Assembly (NCBI GenBank): GCA_010094025.1
Contig: ML991855.1
Coordinates: 48,744 to 112,743, forward strand
DNA from: Viridothelium virens
Lineage: Eukaryota; Ascomycota; Dothideomycetes; Trypetheliales; Trypetheliaceae
Length of the DNA stretch: 64,000 bases
Direction: 5' to 3'
Each line of letters begins with the position of its first letter. The stretch's first letter is position 1. The notes under the pieces are model-generated. The model was given only the letters and a program-made list of their open reading frames with translations, searched no databases and was not told the origin of the DNA. Shown here one piece after another: positions 12,901-24,021 of the stretch. Made by a program: the position numbers and the translations under genes.

Positions 12901-14516
12901 ATGGCTTTTCGTCGCTTGAAGACTTCGCCGCGTTGTTCAAATCATACCATCGTTCGAGCTTGGCTCTCGATTAGCTGCTCGTAATCTGGTGTACTTCTGA
13001 GAATACGCACCAAGCCCACAATAGTACTTTTCCCGCTTCCTGACGGACCAACAATTGCGGTGGTCTTCCCGGCTTCAAATCTCATATGAAGCCCGTTCAG
13101 AATCTGCGTATCGGGCCTGCTCGGATAGGCGAAGTGTATGTCTTCGAATGTGATATCTGCTGAGGCAGAAGCGTCAGGCTCTTTGATCCCGCCGGTTTCT
13201 GGGACTTCTGCGTGAATGGTTGCAAACATCTCAGCCGCGGCCGACGCCGCTTGGGATATGGCAAGACCAGGAGGAGCGAGTCTACTGAAAGATGTTGTTG
13301 CCGTCATGACAGCCAGATAGACCCTTTCATCGTCAGTTGGTGCATACTGCGAGTTCAGAATAACGTACAGGACAAGCGTACCAACCCCGCCGTCCACGCG
13401 GCCAGCAACATACTGCTGGATACCGAAATAAAAGGTGAGTGCTGAAGTCGCATATGTTATAAACAATGTCGGAGCCAAATATAGCCCAACGTACGGTGAG
13501 CTCTTGATCAAGCTCGCTATGAGCTTGTCAATCCACAAGGCATGACGTTTTGCTAGCAAAGCTTCTGCGCCAAAGGCAGCAACAACGCGAATAGATGTGA
13601 AAATTTCATTCGACAAAGCCGATGCCTCCTCCTTGTATTCTTCCTGGATTTTGCCGATCTTGATTAACGGTGGGAGAGACACACCCATGCAAAAAAGAGT
13701 TACTGGCAGCACAGCGCATGCAACGATCGTGATGAGAGGGTTGTACACAAATGATATGATAAAAAAGCCCAGTATGAAGGCAGTCGATTGGACGAAAAGT
13801 GCTAATTGCTGGGAGATGCCAAGCTGAATTGTGTTTGCAGAAGCGGTGATGCGATAGGAAACCTTGCCTGGGGAAAGTTTGTCCACGGAGCTGAGAGGTT
13901 GCTTGAATAAGGCTCGGAGATAGGCTAGACGTATTGCTGCAGATAGTCTTAATCCAGTCGTACGAACAGCGAACTACCGTGGTCAGTGTGACTGGTACCC
14001 TGTGGAGCCCAGTGCCTGCATACTATAGAGATGTACGACAATACGAGCTTCGCAATAAATATATACACGATATATAGAACATTCTGCGAGTTCTTTTCAT
14101 AGAGAGAGTCTTGGTCGATGCCCGCGTTATAATTGGCGAAGCCGTTGATGATACGAGCTGATCCGGTTAGCTTGGTTATCTGATCCTTCAGAGACGTCCC
14201 TACCGAGAATCGCAAACATGACTGGAAACGCCTGGAACCCGATTAGCAAAGAACCAAATAGTCCACATGGTCGACTAACCACACCGGCGCCAATGGAGGC
14301 TGCGAAACATATCGACAATAGAAAAACATCGAGAGGCTGGGCGAACTTGAACAATCTCTAAACAAAGGTCAGAGTTGTCTATGTTTTCAATTCACGCCCT
14401 CGTACAAAATAGTCCACTAGTGTTCCTTTCGTTGGCTCTATTCTCTGAGTATTTGATGCGTCTTTCTGCTTTGGCGCCACCGCAGTAGTGTCCTTCTTCT
14501 CTCTCTGTGCCTCCAT
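9977..14516 (-). CDS. ABCB-type multidrug ABC transporter (full-size)
   Basis: ATP-driven exporter of hydrophobic compounds, TMD-NBD-TMD-NBD, plasma membrane. Model: complement(join(9977..9991, 10063..11008, 11059..11588, 11639..11811, 11875..12466, 12548..12958, 13011..13323, 13369..13973, 14024..14157, 14204..14231, 14280..14357, 14406..14516)), 1311 aa, the usual size for the family. All eleven introns (45-81 nt) restore frame; one of 45 nt is in phase and leaves the frame open. NBD1 has Walker [10 protein letters not shown] near residue 412, LSGGQRQR near 573 and [14 protein letters not shown]2 has [17 protein letters not shown] and [12 protein letters not shown]. All catalytic motifs are intact. 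The 15 nt last exon, giving ALDK then stop, is the least certain part. NBD1 carries a Ser/Asp-rich insert of about 45 residues between Walker A and the Q-loop. It could export the local polyketide, but it lies 19 kb away from that gene. Confidence 0.9.
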
Positions 14517-17068
14517 GATGCCAATCCTCAAGACGCGTTGGTGCGACCATGCGTGAGTGCCAGAGTAGAAATATCTCGGAATGTGGAGAGTGTTTTGCGA
14601 CTGCTCGAGCTACGTGCAGCCCAGCGGGCGTCAACGCCAACGACAGCGGAGCGGGCATCGAGAATTCACGGTCTCGGGACTCGGGTCTCGGGACTCGGGC
14701 AGATGCGCGCGCTTGCGAAGAAATTCGGCGATTCGTAGATGGTGGACAACAGCTTGGAGTACAAGGTCGATCTTGTCGAGGCTTGTCATGGCATCTGTTG
14801 CCGACTCATATCATCCGTGTCTTCCCATGGGTACCTAGTCCGCCATTCAACCTCTTCCTTCCGCGGCCAACTCCAACCTTGGAGACAATGCTCAACGCTT
14901 TAGATTCCACAGTGTCATCCACAAGGCCATCCTGTTGTATGTGCGCGTAGCTGCATCGCCAAGCTCCCCATAAATTGAGCAATCATACACGACGAATCAA
15001 CCACAGATGCCGACGAAAGGGCTGCCGTCCTCGTTGGCTCTCGAAATTCGCTCTTCTGCGCCTGGGATCCCGGCCACGATATGCGCAACATGCAGAGTCA
15101 GTTCTTCAACAGCTTACAGCGGTGTAAGGTAAGGGCCTCGAGGCATATAAGACTGCCGATGCTACAGCCTCGCTCAACGTGCATAATCTCTCCATGCGAA
15201 CGGGAGCGTAGCGTCGGCAGTGCATTGCGCCTCTTGCCACCTTGGTGCGCGTCTGATGTATACCCAGCATTGCAGAGCGCTACCATCAAAGGCGCTTGCT
15301 TGAGCTATGTCACGGAGATCTCGCAGTTCTGAACGTTGAAACAGATGCCTCAATGTGTCGAGTGGTGTGCAAGGATAACTCTTCCCGAGATAGGAGGCTT
15401 ACTAACCTTACTCTACAGGACGGTGCACGGTTGCCGCCGCCACTTCCGCCAAACCCCTGACGCTACTGGGAGTTTTTGGCGGAAGTGGAGGTGCCGTACC
15501 CTAACCACGCACCATGTATAGTATTCTGCCTATATGCATTAGCTTCCTCAAGCTATGTCGAACCTGTCTCAACGTAGAAAGATGTTCATGACGTGATCTT
15601 TTATTCGGAGTTAAGCTTTACTCACCAGACATGCTCCCTGCTTATTCCACTGCCACAACTGTTTTCTACATTTACCATATCGTATCACTGAGCTCGACCC
15701 ATATCAACTTTGAACTTCGGGCACACCACCCCGCACGCGGGAAAGCATCTGGATATGCCAGAAGTCTCTCTCTCATGACGTCTGGTTGGATCGATATCAC
15801 GAGAGACTTACCTTCCCATGCTTCTGTACATGGAGCTACACAAAATGGGCTCGCTGCAGCGCAGCCATTCATATATGCATTATTAAAGATCTCCCGCACA
15901 CACCTTGTCGGCGTAGGGTTTCGGCGGAAGCAGGTCCAGTAGATTTGTCTTGAGATCTGCGAGCGGGTCCCGGCTCATCTAGAGCAACCCTGCTGGAGCT
16001 GTCGTAAGTCCCGGGTAACCTAGGAACATAATCGCAGAGCGAAGATCGGGAATTGATTCAGTACAGGCACTTGATGTAGTCAAAGAGAGAGGAGAGACTT
16101 ATCGGACGAAGACCCTAGTTGAGACTCTCTACCATACCTGGGTAGACGATAGTATACCTCGGTGGGCAATACTATTAGGTACCTAATGTAGGTATCTTAC
16201 CTTATGCAATAGAGGACCCAAGTAGGCACGTGATCAGTCCTCCAACCTCCTAAACTCCAATTTGACCGAGTTTTAGTGGCATCGAATAAGAGCCAAGCAC
16301 TGCAAATCGGACCCTCAGAGGATTTTAATTGCAATGTGGCTACATAGAACCATAGCATCTCCGTGCTGGGCCCCAATGTCTACGGGATCTGCTTCTGTAA
16401 ACCGGCAGTGCGCAAAGTTACCATTCAAAGGCTTCCAGATACCCATTCCTTGGGGCATCGGATATGCTAGGACGCGCAAGGTCTCCTTGACCGCAATAAA
16501 CGGCACTTCAACAGGAGCTGGCCGGCAATCGGAGAGCTAAAGACCAGGGATCCATTCAATGACGACACTTGGTAGAGGAAAGCAGAGGAAAAAGTCAATC
16601 GGAGGCATAATCCAGTAGAGATTCCCAGCTATATCCAGGCACACCATAGAGGACCCACGTAATCACGCCTTCAGCTCTACCTCTGACAGAATCACCCGCT
16701 AACATCGATAGTTCGGTAGTTTTCTTCCAATCTAACCCTCTTACCTCTGATCAAGTATTTATTTAATCACCCTATGAGGCCTTCCTCAGAATTCCATCGG
16801 ACGCACTGCTTAATCCACGAAGCCAACATAGCCCTCAACCTCTCAGCAGAATTGTGCCTTGTTGTTTGAGTTAGTGCGTCTCCGCATCTCTTTCGCTGAT
16901 AAATCTCCACCTGGATCAATCGTCAATCGTCATGGGCGACATCAGTGAGGTTCACGAGAATGGTATCACCCACGTAGTTGGCGACAAGGCGGACGCACGT
17001 CTGATGGGGGATCATCCCCTCTACACTATGCCCCCAACCATGAAGGCAATTCCTCGAGAAGGTGCGAA
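14517..17068. other. intergenic, no gene recognised; one hairpin
   Basis: About 2.5 kb without a recognisable gene. The frames at 14549-14950 and 15631-15942 have no family motif. A hairpin sits at 15440-15488. An ATG frame of 59 codons at 16932-17111 lies directly upstream of the glycosyltransferase but in another frame, and could be an unresolved first exon. Confidence 0.4.
15440..15488. repeat. inverted repeat (hairpin)
   Basis: Perfect 14 bp arms CCACTTCCGCCAAA (15440-15453) and its inverse (15475-15488) separated by a 21 nt loop, with further imperfect complementarity outside the arms. No coding role is apparent. Confidence 0.6.
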
Positions 17069-18316
17069 ATGTCTCCAGGCAAAGAGTGCCTCTCAATGGT
17101 CAGGCAGATGAATCAGTTGATAATCTCTGACCCTCCACCAGAGCTTGATGTCCGTTCCGATGAAAAAATCGATAAAACCATCATCAACCCGCCCCCGGTC
17201 TCATCCGAAAAGAACGTCTGGTTTTTCTGGGATCAGGGCTACACACACGTCCACCCATATGCCCAACGGAACATTCGTGCCTGGCATCGCCGCCTCTCGC
17301 CTTTCGGCTGGACTATACGCGTCGTTGACCTCACGGATGGACCGAGCGGCATCTCCAAGTTCCTCGACACGACCGATCCCAAGCTCTTCCCTGCCTGCTA
17401 CCACGACCGCCGTGTCGACGGGCCGCACCGCGGTCAGACCGTCTCCGACCTCGTGCGTTTCCCACTACTCCTGACGTACGGCGGCATCTACTCGGACGTC
17501 ACTACAATGATAATCGGTGACCTCGAGAAGCTGTGTAACAGCACTATCTTCGACCCGACAAGCCGCTATGAGTTCATCGTGTTTAACGGCGGCAACGACG
17601 AGGCGCCTCGCTTACCCTTCAACTTCTTCATGGCCGCCCGCCCGGGTAACCCATACGTCCAGCGCGTGCAGGACCTGTTGATGACACTGTGGGCCGCTGA
17701 CGGCGGGCGCACCAACATCGGGGGCATGGACAAGCACCCGCTGATCAAAGGTCCCCAGCGCTGGCAAGTCCCGGAACAGATGCTCAAGGGCGAGAGCGAC
17801 GGCCGCAGCTTTACCGAGTGGCAGGACGACCTGTGGGACTACGGCGCGCAAATGACGGCCATGAACCAGGTTCTGGGCACCGTAGACGAGGAGCTCGGAT
17901 GGAATGGGCCCGAGTACGGCGAGAAACACATATTCGCGCTCGATACCGCCATCCATGCGCTTCTGATCGACTATCTGGCGTTGTTTAGCGGGGCAAGGGC
18001 CTTTCAACTTCTCTCACTGCCGTTGCCAAAGGAAGGTACGGCGGAGACGGATGACCAGAAAGCAGCTCGCAATATCGTGGAGCAATTGTTGGCGACGTCA
18101 CTCGCTGTTAAGTTGGGACATAGCGGCACGAGAATTTGGGGGGACACGCTAGGGTTACTTTGGAGGAAGAATGTAGGATCGGACGATGTCGTGGGAACAT
18201 ATGCGCACTGGTTGAGATATGCCATGGTACATTGGACAAGAATTGAGAACCCGACGCCGTTGGAGTTCAAGGCCCAGAAACCTTTGAAAGTAGGGCCTTT
18301 GTTGCGGGTTGAGTAA
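17069..18316 (+). CDS. Caps_synth-type glycosyltransferase
   Basis: Putative sugar transferase of the capsular polysaccharide synthesis (Caps_synth) family, related to GT32 and common in ascomycetes with unknown acceptors. Single exon from ATG 17069, 415 aa. Family blocks visible: NVWFFWDQGYTHVHPYAQRN, a histidine/arginine-rich AWHRRLSPFGWTIRVVD, then VSDLVRFPLLLTYGGIYSDV, which holds the acidic nucleotide-sugar site, and FNFFMAARPGNPY. No signal peptide is seen. The start is uncertain: another ATG at 17096 is in frame, and an upstream ATG frame (16932) overlaps in a different frame. Neighbouring genes do not indicate the acceptor. It has no introns, unlike most genes here. Confidence 0.75.
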   Translation: MSPGKECLSMVRQMNQLIISDPPPELDVRSDEKIDKTIINPPPVSSEKNVWFFWDQGYTHVHPYAQRNIRAWHRRLSPFGWTIRVVDLTDGPSGISKFLDTTDPKLFPACYHDRRVDGPHRGQTVSDLVRFPLLLTYGGIYSDVTTMIIGDLEKLCNSTIFDPTSRYEFIVFNGGNDEAPRLPFNFFMAARPGNPYVQRVQDLLMTLWAADGGRTNIGGMDKHPLIKGPQRWQVPEQMLKGESDGRSFTEWQDDLWDYGAQMTAMNQVLGTVDEELGWNGPEYGEKHIFALDTAIHALLIDYLALFSGARAFQLLSLPLPKEGTAETDDQKAARNIVEQLLATSLAVKLGHSGTRIWGDTLGLLWRKNVGSDDVVGTYAHWLRYAMVHWTRIENPTPLEFKAQKPLKVGPLLRVE

Positions 18317-18503
18317 GGATTGATTTGCTAATGAGTGGCAATTGCTTGGTATGACGAAGCATTGCGTAGACCTGGTAGTTTCTCAAATTAGAGTAAGGCA
18401 CGCAGATGTCTGGTAACGAGTTTCAGTCAAAAGGACGCGTCAGTTAATACTATACTCAAACCCTTACCAAAGGGTACAGACTACTTCAGTCCAACCTTGA
18501 AAT

Positions 18504-19985
18504 TCATATCCGTTCATGCCACATATCGTATGCGGTCGCGGCGATCTTGCGCTGGTCTCCTGTTGCCACTACCCGTTCCGGCACCCGTGGCATCATTAGC
18601 ATGCTCTCTATATCCGTGACAATTCCCGCTCCACAATCGAGACTGTACGAATTATTTCCACTTGTCAAAGAAGCTTTCTTGTCCAGCTCGAGCTGATTCT
18701 CGCAATCTACGGCGGCGGCGGTGACGGTGGTGGAGGAACGAAATCCACGTAGCAGAGAGAAGTTGTCGCTACTTTTCTCGCGCAAACGGTGCCCGTTGTG
18801 GCGTGGTGAGGGGTCCGATGAGCGGCTCTTCATGGAGAGGAAGAAGCGCGCGCGTCTGGTAAGGAATCCCGAGATGGGTCCACCGGGTAACAAGGGCCCG
18901 AGGCACGGTAGGCAGGCGGCGATGATGGAGCAGTTGAGTTCGATGATTACGAAAATGTAGAGTTTAGCCTCGATGGCTAGAGAGTGGTCAGGAGGTCAGC
19001 CAGGTGAGACAGAATGGAATACGTTGCTTGTTTTGTTTTGTTTTGTTCTGTTTTTGTTTTTTTCAGATCATTCCTTTTTGCCTTCTCTAGACGGGAGAGT
19101 GTCTTTGGATGAGGTAGACTAGTATCAGGAAAGAGAATTGGCCAAACTACCCATTCGCTTCCGTTCAGTAAAAGTAGAATCCACAATCATGGAGTTGCCT
19201 TGGTATATGAGTACAAGGCGGACGATGGCCGCAACGACGCAGCTACGATGAGCGGCAGTGAACTTGCGTGAGAAAGTACTTTAGTGCACGTACAAGGCCC
19301 CGAGCCAAAGTATAACGCCCACGGCAATTTTACGTTCAGTCGGCATATGCAATTGCCCTAGGACAGGCAATGGAAGGCATAGGACTAGAACGTCCAAGCA
19401 GATGCTTGTACCGGCTTGTGCCAGGCTAAAAGCAGTCGTGTTGATGTTGAAGGAACCCCTCTCTGTCCAGGCAGCACTGATTGGGTCTGTCTCGAAGATC
19501 TGGACCTGCGGCGTCTGTCAGGATAAGAGACTGTAACGAAGGGGTCTCGTTTTTACTAGAGAGATCGCCAGTCCCCAGCCAGCCACCAGACCGATAGCAG
19601 CCCATGCAGTAATAATAAACTTTGGCGTAGAAAATATCCTCTTATACAATAGGATTGTGGAGATCTTGACAGAAGTATTGGAAATGTCAACGAAAAACGG
19701 ACCAATAAATACACAACGAAGTGCTTCTAATCTAACCATAGACGGATCAATCTTATAATTGTTGACCCCCAACATGCTGCTGAAGACCCAAGTTAGAATG
19801 CTGAACGCAAGCGTTACAATCCAAGTTCCCGCTATCCACCAGTTATCAGCCCGAAGAGGTTGTTGACTGATTTGACGAGCCTTGGGGCGAAGGATGACTG
19901 AAAGGAGAGCAAGCAAGGGAAAGATAGCAGAGACAATCACGACCGAAGTCGTTAACAACGACGGCGAGCTTGCTGTTGACGACAA
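18504..19985 (-). CDS. fungal rhodopsin-domain integral membrane protein (5' end unresolved)
   Basis: Seven-helix-type membrane protein of the fungal Rhodopsin_dom family (not a retinal opsin in the strict sense; function unknown). Model: complement(join(18504..18976, 19151..19242, 19294..19505, 19557..19985)), about 401 aa. The introns of 174, 51 and 51 nt restore frame and rebuild VQIFETDPISAAW, LPLPVLGQLHMPTERKIAVGVILWLGAF, and FVIIELNCSIIAACLPCLGPLL, which are the family's conserved segments. The N-terminal segment RADNWWI is also typical. No ATG was found in frame: the exon opens just after an in-frame TGA at a TTG codon, so an upstream exon or a lost start must be assumed. The C-terminal tail after residue 290 is basic and serine-rich. 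Confidence 0.65.
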
Positions 19986-21113
19986 TTTCTTTCATCTAGC
20001 TTCAGAAGGAGGCTAGTGTTGACAGAAGGCATGAGTGTTCAGTTGTGTACGAGGCTGAGCCAAACGAAATGTAAGAGCTCATGTGATAGCTTCGTCACCT
20101 ACTTTGCAAATCATTCCCCATTCGTCTTCACCAACTCCAACAAAAACAATGTCTGCATCTCCATAGAGCCATACACGACAGGGCCAATTAGGGCGCTGTG
20201 CGTAATCCCGACGACTTTGTGGGCTGCAATCCGCAATAGCGAATCGGAAGGCGACCGCAAGGCCCTATGGCCATATAGAGACGCTGTTTTTACTCGGTTT
20301 GTGTGTACTTAGCGCAGTCTCTGCATCAAAACTGGTCACTTGTACTTCCAGTGGTAGAAGCCGCGTATGAAACGGTCATGCTATGTGACATATGAGGCGC
20401 TGAGGTATGGCCAACGATGGGTTGTAATAGGGTTGCTCGCGTACTGAATCCGTCATAGTGGTAGAATGTTCCTCAAAGTCAGCTCTTCCTGGATGCATTT
20501 CTTCGCCTACCTCACTCTACAAATCAACGGCCTAATCTGAGTGTCATGGCGATTGACAAAGACTTATCGAAATGCAAATACCATTTCCGCAGATAAGAAC
20601 TTCACAATCACCAAATCGTTCCTGCTTAAGACCATCGCAAAGACAATTACGAAGGACTCGGATATGAACGTATTTGGAAAAAGCCTGAATGGCAAGTCGG
20701 CGGAGATACTCTGCAAGGCAGAGAGCTAGGAGTGGGGGGCCGCATAGGGACTACTGCATGATGAGGAAGATCGCTCACAAGCAGTCCTGAGGCCGCTTGT
20801 CTGTGGCAAAGCAGACCACAGCCATAGTGAGTGGCCTACACGGGGGATTATTTGAAGCAGGAAGTTGAAAAGCGATACTCTCGGATGCACTGCTCAACCT
20901 TTGTTAAAATGATACGTTAGGAGCTCAAGGCTCATTTAGCGACGCGACGCGTCATCGCTTATTAAGCAACAGTGTCGTCCCTGCGCTCAGCCACCCCACA
21001 CCTGAGCACTGCCGCACTGTGTACTCCGTAGGTGATCCTATTTCAGACTCATCCTTCCTCTTGTACTTCTCAGACGATCATGCGATGCTGAAGATCCTTC
21101 AATCCTACAATGA
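19986..21113. other. intergenic, no gene recognised
   Basis: Between divergent genes. The 62-residue ATG frame at 20541-20729 has no motif I recognise. Promoters of the rhodopsin-domain gene and of the HET gene should lie here, but I see no distinctive element. Confidence 0.4.
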
Positions 21114-23160
21114 ATGCATGTGAATAGCCCAACGAGACGGTTACCTATGCGATCACATGAATCCTACAAATATGCGGCTCTGCTTCATGCGTCTTCTATT
21201 CGGCTGTTCTTATTACATCCCGGGGAATGCGATGATCCACTCGTTGGCGAGCTTCAGACGTTTCAATTAGATGCATATTTGCCAACCCCTGCGTTTGAAG
21301 CGATCTCGTATGTTTGGGGCTCGAGTAAGCCCGATCATATTGTTGAATGCGATGGAAAGCGTCTACTCGTTACCCAAAGCCTGAAAAATGCTCTCCAACG
21401 CGTAAGGCATCGCAAATTCCCGACGTACATATGGGCAGATGCAATATGCATCGACCAGTCGAATATGAGAGAGCGCGAATTGCAAGTTGCTTTGATGAGC
21501 GCGATATTCTCGGAAGCCAGCACGGTTTCGGTGTGCCTCAGCTTGCACAGTGGGCTAACAGCAGAGAACCATGAGACATTGGCACAGATTTTTGAGAACT
21601 TCGACGGACCCACGGACTCTTTGAAAGTAGTGCATTCACCGTTCCAAATGCGAGCAGCACCTCTAGATCGAGATACACCACGGCGACTCGCCAGATCCGA
21701 TTTGAATCATTGGAAACCCGATCAGCACCGTTTTTCGTCCTACCCACGTTCCTACTGGTTACTGCTCGCAAAATTCTTCGATAACTCCTGGTTCACTCGA
21801 ATCTGGGTCGTTCAAGAGATTACTGAGAGCCGGAGTGCACAAGTCTATCTTGGGCACCAGATAATTCCTTGGCAGAAAGTCGCGGGAGTAGCGAAATTCG
21901 TCTTGAGAGATCGGATTTACACGAGCCACATCCTCCGATATAGCCACTCCAATGGTATACGAAATGCTCTTTTCATGGACAACAAGACCAATCTCGCTGC
22001 CTGCAGATCTATTCCAGCTATGCTGCAGTCAACGAGAGACTTCGGAGCTTCTGATCCCAGAGACAAGGTTTACGTAATGCTGAACAAATCAATCAGGAGA
22101 ACACGCATCCTTTCCAAATTCCAATTCTTGAGGGCAAGGACATACTTCGAATTCTCTGCACAGATTGTCTCGTTGCTGTGGCTCCTGTCATTAGTCGTTC
22201 GTCACTGTCCGACCGGAGGCGAATTTTGGTATTTGATGACAGCTCTTACCTGCTTAACCTACTTTCTCCGCCTCAATGGCTTGTTGAAGGACGTGTTGTG
22301 GGACATCGGGCAGCGTTTCATGCAATTTCTCTTACTCTTCGAAAGGACAGTACTGCACAATCTACAGGTTACGAACATTGGTACTGTCCTCTCTATCTCT
22401 GCAGACTACACTCTTACCGTTCACGCCGTGTACAGAATGGTCGCCAGAGAAGTTATGGAACGTTCTGGAAAACTCGACACGCTTTCCTATGTTAGTCATA
22501 TGAATGACGTCGACATCGACATTAGTTTCCCGTCCTGGGTGCCTCGATGGGATCGTCCTACAAATGGTGTAGAGATCCTTGTCGGGATACCTGGGCATAA
22601 ATACTGCGCAACCGCCAGATATTACCACAACGTCGACCCTTCGCCAAAGCACGCAGATCACTTCGAGGTAAAAGGTATTTGTATCTCGACCATCACCTCT
22701 GTCTCGAGTATCATGAGTGCATTTGGCCCAATTTCATCCGCCGCTGAGACCCAAACGGGGCTTGTGAAAGGCACGGAGAGGCAACAGTGACAAGTTAAGA
22801 CTTGTCTATTTGACTCCGGAGCCCCCTTTTCGAAAGGTCTTCCGAGGCATGATAAGTGCAGGTGGGCTTGAAAGTAATAATTACAATCGAAGCGTGGCGA
22901 CTGCACGAAGAATATGCCATGGCAGAAGATACTTCTCCACGGTTGACGGACATCTCGGCATCGGACCTGCAGCAATGCGGGAGGGAGATGTTGTTTGCGT
23001 TCTGTTCGGAGGTAATGTTCCCTACATCTTGCGACCTACTGATACGGATCGCATGTACAGATTTGTTGGTGAAAGCTATGTTCATGGTGCAATGCCAGGT
23101 GAGATCATTGATTTATGGTGGCAGAGCAGGTTGAACCAGCGGTCTTTTGTACTTTGCTAG
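21114..23160 (+). CDS. HET-domain (heterokaryon incompatibility-type) protein
   Basis: Protein of the fungal HET family, associated with non-self recognition and cell death. The main exon starts at ATG 21114 (a second in-frame ATG at 21147 is equally possible) and the last exon ends at 23160. Family motifs: FEAISYVWGSS, YIWADAICIDQSN, FTRIWVVQEI, RDFGASDPRDKVYVML, SADYTLTVHAVYR, and in the C-terminal part GDVVCVLFGG and YRFVGESYVHGAMPGE. The reading frame changes between about 22715 and 22785, so an intron must lie there; several GT/AG pairs fit and I could not choose one. An unusual hydrophobic stretch of about 100 residues sits between the DPRDKVY and ADYTLTV motifs. About 650 residues in total. 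Confidence 0.75.
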
Positions 23161-24021
23161 ATTAGGTACGCTGGTGGCAGTCCGAGCTAACTGAATTTGA
23201 CGACTTCTTTACACTAGCCAATGAAAAAGAATTCTTGACTTGTACTGACTTTCCTGGATCTGCTGTAGCACGCCTTCATCTCCGACTCTTCATCACTGGA
23301 AAACGTTAAATGTACCTTGACCGTCACCTTGCGTAGAAAACTCAGATTCTGAAGAAGATTGCGGGTGTGACTATTCGGTTCTATCTCCGCCGTGCGACTG
23401 GCAGCAAAGATCATCATTATATGTTATTCTAGATCTCCATGTGGATCTCGTTATCCTTCAGGCCTTCTCGGAACCCCTCAAAACGACTGAGAACATCCAA
23501 CGGCTGATCTCAGAGTCGAAATATTCCTGAACCTGTTTCTGGTTTAAGGTGCGGTACCTTGCAAGCTTGACGTTGGGGGATTCGTACACTCTAGTAATTT
23601 TGACACCAAAAAGAGAAATATAAGTTGGAGAGGGTGTGCAAACACACATTTAGAGCGAATGAGACAGTATTCCAAGACAGTCACGATAGAGCTCTTAGGA
23701 AGGACAAATATAGAGATCGCAAAGAGGTGAAGAGGTTTTCTTATATTGCAGGGGCTTGAATAGCTGAGGAAAAGCTTCAGTGTACGTAGGTGCTCGAACA
23801 ACTGAAGCCCAACTAAGCTTGGCATGTTCTTCGCGGTATTACTCATGCTCATTCACTAACAAGTGATTTGTTAGACACACATTCAATTCTTTCAGCCTTC
23901 CCATGGAGTTTCAACAATGTGTCCAAGACTGAGTGTATCTCTCCAGAAAAATATACTGAGTCCGTCCATCGATATCACCACTTGAACCGAGGGTGCATGA
24001 GGTTTCTCACAGAGTCATATA
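23161..24021. other. intergenic, no gene recognised
   Basis: Between the convergent HET and P450 genes. The 102-residue minus-strand frame at 23544-23852 has no family motif and is probably chance. Confidence 0.4.

Noticed and set aside
20541-20729. 62-residue ATG frame rich in Lys/Thr
   Set aside because: Too short and without motifs to call a gene.
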